Source: Owenia fusiformis
Lineage: Eukaryota; Annelida; Polychaeta; Sabellida; Oweniidae
Length of the DNA: 64,000 bases
Direction: 5' to 3'
Assembly: GCA_903813345.2 (NCBI GenBank)
Contig: CAIIXF020000008.1
Location: 2,985,341-3,049,340, forward strand
Positions 59,395 to 64,000 of the stretch are shown here, piece by piece. Position 1 is the stretch's first letter, and the number at the start of each line of letters is the position of its first letter. The position numbers and the translations under genes are program-made. The notes under the pieces were generated by a model, which worked only from the letters and a program-made list of their open reading frames with translations, searched no databases and was not told the origin of the DNA.

Positions 59395-61095
59395 CTGTAC
59401 TCCGGGTAAATTTCGACGCTATATTTAATTTCGCGGATTTGGGTTGATGACATTTCGCGGATTGCACAAATTGAATAATAACTAGACATGTAAATTGAAC
59501 AAGTTCAATTTAAGACTCCAGATTTCAAACTTTTCTTAAGCTGGGTCATCCAGAACTTGTAAGCTGAGTCATTCAGAATAAGCTGAGTCAGCTAGAATAT
59601 AGACATTTAGACAACTTTTAAGAAGGCTATCTTCGACTCTATTAGCTTAACATGGGGATATCATCATATCGACTTTTCGAGACTTCAAACCGCTATAACT
59701 ATCTAACCAGAAGTTAGATCGAAATTTGGTTTAAAGATTCTGATTCCTGAGAAAATTCTACCCTTAATTCATAACTCATACGTTAAATTTGGAGAATTTC
59801 TTATTTTGACCTACATGTCGGACACCATATCTCAAAAGTGGGTCAAAAAACTTTCTGACGGCAGAAGGCTAACACTATAAGCACACTCTTTGCTACCTGT
59901 ATACAAAATTTTGAAGCAAATCCTTAAAGTGTAATGTCAGAATCGCAAAAATAAGGAAAAACTATGAATTTGACCTAGATTTTGACCAAGGCATTTTTGC
60001 GTCCAAATTTTAAAGCTAGATAGCCTTCGAGGTCCCCTCCTTTTATAGGCTTTCAGAATATTAAGCTGTACTCAGTCTATATCTGGTATTTTACACTTCA
60101 AAAAATCCTTTTTCTCATTGACATAATATTGGGCACCAAATTTAGCGATTTTTGAGCTTTCAAAACGCAATAACTTTCGAACCGGAAGTCGGATCGAAAT
60201 TTGGTTTGCAGATTCGGATTCCTGACAAAATTCTACCCCTAATTCATAACTCATACGTTAAATTTGGAATTTTTTTATTTTGACCTACTTTTTGGACACG
60301 CCATAACTTCCGAACCGGAAGTCGGATCGAAATTTGATTTGCATTTAAGCATTCATTATGTTAAGCTGTACTCAGTCTATATCCTTTATTTTACACTTCG
60401 AAAAAGTCTTTTTTCCCATTGACTTAACATAGGCACCAAATTTAGCGATTTTTGAGCTTTCAAAACGCCATAACTTCCGAACCGGAAGTCCGATCCAAAT
60501 TTGGTTTGCAGATTCGGATTCCTGAGATCATTCTACACTTATTTCATAACTCACATGTTGAATTTGGAGAACTTTTTGTTCTGACCTACTTTCCGGACGC
60601 CATATCTCAAAATCGGTAAGAATAATCAAAATTCTGATGTCATATCTTTGATTCGCCTCTTTCTAAGCTACACGATGAAAAAAAGATGAAGGAGGTACGA
60701 AGAATATTGACGAAGATATGATGAAGAATGTTGAAAATGTAAGATTTGACCTAGTTCTTGACCTTTGACCTAGATAAAAATTTGACCTAATTTCCCAGAA
60801 AGCCGGATTCAATCTTTAGTTAACCATGTAAGTTGGATTAAGTAAAATGTTATAGTTGGAGAGAAAATCTGTTAGGAGGAAGAAAAAGAATAATAAAAAG
60901 AAAACAGGCAAAAACAATAGACTCCAGATTTCATCTGGAGTCTAATAATATTTTTTGAATGAAACATATCAAAAGTCCCGGGTCAAATTCCCGGGGATTT
61001 AAAAGACAAATTTCGCGACGATAAATGTTCGCGATTTTACTACATTCGCGAACAAAGCGAAATTAAATCGCACGCGAACAATACCCGGAGTACAG
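59395..61095. mobile_element. TA-flanked TIR element with a nested insertion
   Basis: Ends ctgtactccgggta and tacccggagtacag are inverted and flanked by TA. The empty paralogous site at about 30106 reads atactttatttcatt. Subterminal DNA repeats 'atttcgcgga' and 'ttcgcgaac'. A satellite-type element is nested inside. Confidence 0.88.
59481..60943 (-). mobile_element. Third copy of the satellite-bearing hairpin-ended element, nested
   Basis: In reverse orientation it starts agactccagatgaaatctgg (60943) and ends with the ttaaattgaac hairpin and catgtctagt (59481). It has about two and a half core units and only traces of the 12-bp array (agctgagtca near 59535). It is shorter than copies A and B. 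Confidence 0.8.
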
Positions 61096-61195
61096 TATTT
61101 CATTCTACCGGTCAAAACCCCTTTTGTCGAGACATGTGCAGTTGTAACGACCCTTGATAGCAAGTTGCTACTACAGTCCAGCTGTAGTGGCTTAA

Positions 61196-61267
61196 GCCTC
61201 TTTAGCTCAGTCGGTAGAGCATCAGACTTCGGAACCAAGGGTCCTAGGTTCGATTCCCATGCTTTCT
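61196..61267 (+). tRNA. tRNA-like sequence (tRNA-derived repeat or pseudogene)
   Basis: gcctctttagctcagtcggt and agagcatcagactt give a good D arm and A box. ggttcgattccc gives a B box at normal spacing. The anticodon arm (gacttcggaaccaaggg) and acceptor 3' half (atgctttc) do not pair properly, so it is probably a SINE head or a dead tRNA. Anticodon not assigned. Confidence 0.45.
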
Positions 61268-61489
61268 TTCAATTTCTTTATCTGGCTTGTTACACTATGC
61301 TCGTTAGTTCGTTAGTTAGTCATTCCCCTGGGGCGCCCTCGGGTCATTACACAGTGATTAGTTGAGCTAAGATTAGAGCACCAACGTATAGTTTAGTCAA
61401 ATTCCAATGCTTCAACGCACCATACATTATCGTAATAGTGATTTGATGACCGAAAATCCAGTCTTAAAAATGATGACATTCTCATATTC

Positions 61490-62300
61490 AAGAAACGCTC
61501 CGATCTGGTTAACACAGTGAACTGGAAACGCTCCGGTAGTCTAGATCAGTTTAAGAAATATATAGCTTGCCTTTTCTTTTCAGGAAGAGAAAGAAAAGAT
61601 CTATTATACCCCTTGGCATCAATAGAAGAAAGATTAATTCACATATAAATTTTCGTTTTTTCTATAGTTTTATGATTTAGCACATATGTAGGCTTAAATC
61701 AGCTAGTTGCACGTTTAGCACCACCAGGTTCACATGTTTCAATTTGCCTAACAAGTACAACACGTTTTTGAGAGATAGATTCGATTCGAAACTCTTCTCT
61801 AATAATCTGAAAATTATATCAAAACAAAATGGTAAGAGCGTTTCTAAAATTGTGTTCTAAATCCAGAAATCGACGGAGCGTTTCGAGGAAAACAAGCGAT
61901 TTCTCGAGAACAAGTAATGGATTTCGACTGGGATTTTAGGAAATGAGAATATACTAGTTTGTGATCTACTACTTTAACAGAAAGATTAACGTTTTCATAG
62001 AAATACTAGTTTAATTCGTAATTTGTGGTCAAATCGTCATCTTCAGATTCGTTCGATCATCACTACGGAGCTTTGATCAAGCAAATAACAGTTTACCACC
62101 AGAAGTTGAATAAATCAGATCTTTGCTCACGGTATTGTTCATCGAATGGTACATAATATTTCACCATAACATATGATATGTAAGAGAAACGAGAGGAACA
62201 ATACTTACGGTCATAGTGGAATCTTCATTAGCCGCCATTTTATTTCGCTCCGGAGCGTTTCCGCGTAAATGAAACGCTCCGTCGTGCATGTAGGAGCGTT
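61490..62300. mobile_element. Insertion with repeated 'gaaacgctccg' motifs in both orientations
   Basis: The motif gaaacgctcc or ggagcgttt occurs at about 61493, 61527, 61830, 61876, 62251, 62270 and 62291. The region is absent from the paralogous block at 30115-30120. Ends are not well defined and no coding frame is seen. Probably a non-autonomous element with subterminal binding motifs. Confidence 0.6.
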
Positions 62301-62483
62301 TGGGTTATACACCGTGATCACCGTCAATAGCACTGCCTGCGTCTAGGCCGCTCCAATTATTTGTTTATTTATCATGATATACCATGTTTACTGTCCATTC
62401 AAGGTGGTATGGAGTTGTGCCATTTTTGTATGATATCGCATATAAATGTCAAAATGAAAGGAAAAAATAAGATTCAGAAAATA

Positions 62484-63724
62484 CCATGTGCATTATGGCA
62501 AGTGATTTTAGATGGTCGTATCTTTCACCATGAGTACTTTCTGGGCATAAACACGGTGGTTTTTAATATGTTTTCTTTCAAGTGAAATACCCATGATGAT
62601 AAAAACACCAATTGAACAATTCGAAAAATTATGAATAGGGACCCCCATGTCAACGTTTTTGTTTTCAAAATATTGAACCTATTTACTCAAAAGAGGGCCA
62701 ATAACGCCTAGGCCCTGTACTATTGTATTGTATGACTTATTACTATTTCATAAGAAAACATGAAAAAAGGATCTTTTTCTGATTTTTATTGCATGAAGAT
62801 TATTCAACAAGGTGTCTAAACCATCTTCAAAAATAGAATGGTATTAAAAGTCTAGCTTTGAAGATATCAATTTTCGATGACCAAAATTATGCTGAAAACA
62901 ATGGATAGCACGAGTTTTCCCTATGGGAAAATAACATGGGATAAATAAAAAATAAAATAAAGAAAAAATATTCCATTGGAGGGATTTGAACCCAGATCTT
63001 TTGGAATAAAAGTCTGTTTGACCCCAAAGCTCTAACCACTACACCAAACTGCCAAAGCTCCCTGAGGAAGAAATTCTTTATCTATATAATCATGGACGAA
63101 AAAGTCTTATTTACATGCTTAAATTTCTTAAAAATGATCAGCATTACTACTAATAATAACATTTTGCATGTCTGAGTAAGTATTTTGATCTACATTTAGG
63201 ATAAATGTTGTTTTATTCAGTTTTCATTTTGGGTATGACTTCCTGTCAAAACAGTGTTAAAAATGCAGGGCTCAACAAAAATTTTCAATTAGAAAATGAT
63301 ATATATCCTTTGATCAGCTGTTTTGGCACCTGAACTCATCCTACTAGAAAGGTAAGAGCATTTTCTTGAGACATATGGCTCGAAATCTCACATTTCTCCT
63401 TCTAAGTCTTAGAAAGACACTTTAACTCATTTCAATACCCATCCCCTTTTCAGAAATTGTTAATATAGTGTAGAGGAGATTTTTAATATGTTTAAATTGA
63501 GAAAAACAAGATCCTCTAGAAAATGAGCCTAACATTTTTAAAAAGTGCCAAGGTGGGGTCCTAATCAATAACTTTCCAAAGAGTTAGATCGATATTTTAC
63601 TATCATGGGGACTTTACCTGAAAGAACACATATTGTTTTAATAAAAACAACTGTGTTGATGGCCAGAAAGTACTCATGGTGAAAGATATGACCATCTAAA
63701 ATCACTTGCCATATTGCACAGGGA
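62484..63724. mobile_element. TIR element containing a tRNA-like sequence
   Basis: tatggcaagtgattttagat then ggtc and tttcaccatgagtactttct (62493-62550) are inverted at 63660-63715. The paralogous block at about 30265 lacks it. There is no transposase frame. Confidence 0.82.
62971..63053 (-). tRNA. tRNA-like sequence with enlarged anticodon loop
   Basis: On the minus strand, ggcagtttggtgtagtggtt and agagc give the A box, and gggttcaaatccctcc gives the B box. A tttgg/ccaaa stem encloses about 19 nt instead of 7, which may be an intron or decay. The acceptor halves do not pair well. Probably a tRNA pseudogene captured in a transposon. Confidence 0.45.
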
Positions 63725-64000
63725 CCTTTGAAAAATTGTCGGTTTATCCTGAAATAAAGTCAGAGCTGTCAGCTTTATTAGAAAATAACCATGATCTGAC
63801 ATGGATTAACGAAAAAGCTAAAATATTGTCAATTGTGACAAATGTCCATTTTAGTAACAACTTTATTGGTTTATTGCAGTGCCGTGGGTTCATACATAAA
63901 ATACTAAAATACATTTATAAAGATGCCGGATAAGTATTACTCTGTTACTAGACAGTTTGTTTTATTACGACATGTTTTTTGATTTCATTTAAATTTATTT

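Larger units (their letters stand above)
59002..64000. repeat. Large segmental duplication, block II, copy 2 (cut by window end)
   Basis: Matches 28704-30590 in order but is interrupted by insertions at 59395-61095, about 61107-62300 and 62484-63724. The segment 63725-64000 matches 30285 onward (tatcctgaaataaagtc, gaaaataaccatgatctgac). Similarity continues to the window edge. Confidence 0.88.

Noticed and set aside
61196-61267. Functional tRNA gene
   Set aside because: Promoter boxes are good, but the anticodon arm and acceptor stem do not fold; kept only as tRNA-like.

Overview
The window is nuclear DNA from an invertebrate animal. It has split genes with GT-AG introns, low GC, abundant terminal-inverted-repeat (TIR) elements, satellites and a LINE. 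Dispersed repeats that combine a 'gtccgtccgtccg' run with 'ggccattttg' motifs suggest a mollusc or another lophotrochozoan. That placement is inference.

The main gene is a saccharopine-dehydrogenase-like oxidoreductase (SCCPDH family) on the + strand. The window opens at or near the end of one exon (1-27) and carries the rest of the gene to a stop codon at 19776. Nine downstream coding steps join in phase into 921 nt (306 codons plus stop). The third step exists as three alternative tandem exon copies with the same phase. A 13.2 kb intron before the last two exons holds two near-identical, intronless, antisense genes for a nodulin-like/NFD4-like major facilitator transporter (6985-8433 and 15251-16705).

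The most unusual feature is that three minisatellites in this gene family are built from its own splice junctions. They are a donor array at 1-350, an acceptor array at 3361-4052, and a 110-bp acceptor array at 53940-55942. In the two acceptor arrays the real exon is the last unit, and in all three arrays the sequence beyond the repeated splice site reaches an in-frame stop.

The region from about 18.0 to 30.6 kb, which holds the last two SCCPDH exons, is duplicated at 51.0 kb to the window end. The two copies took up different transposons, so each serves as an empty-site reference for the other. These comparisons date or delimit piggyBac-like and two TA-flanked elements. A separate local tandem duplication at 9.7-12.1 kb does the same for a hAT-like element.

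The region between the copies (21.4-51 kb) is mostly repeats. It contains a 4.9-kb fold-back, several TIR elements, two satellite-bearing elements with terminal hairpins, a frameshifted LINE inside a TIR element, and one likely intact intronless gene: a membrane-anchored FkbM-like methyltransferase (32055-33239, minus). No bacterial operon, CRISPR array or rRNA was seen. Two tRNA-derived sequences near the right end look degenerate.
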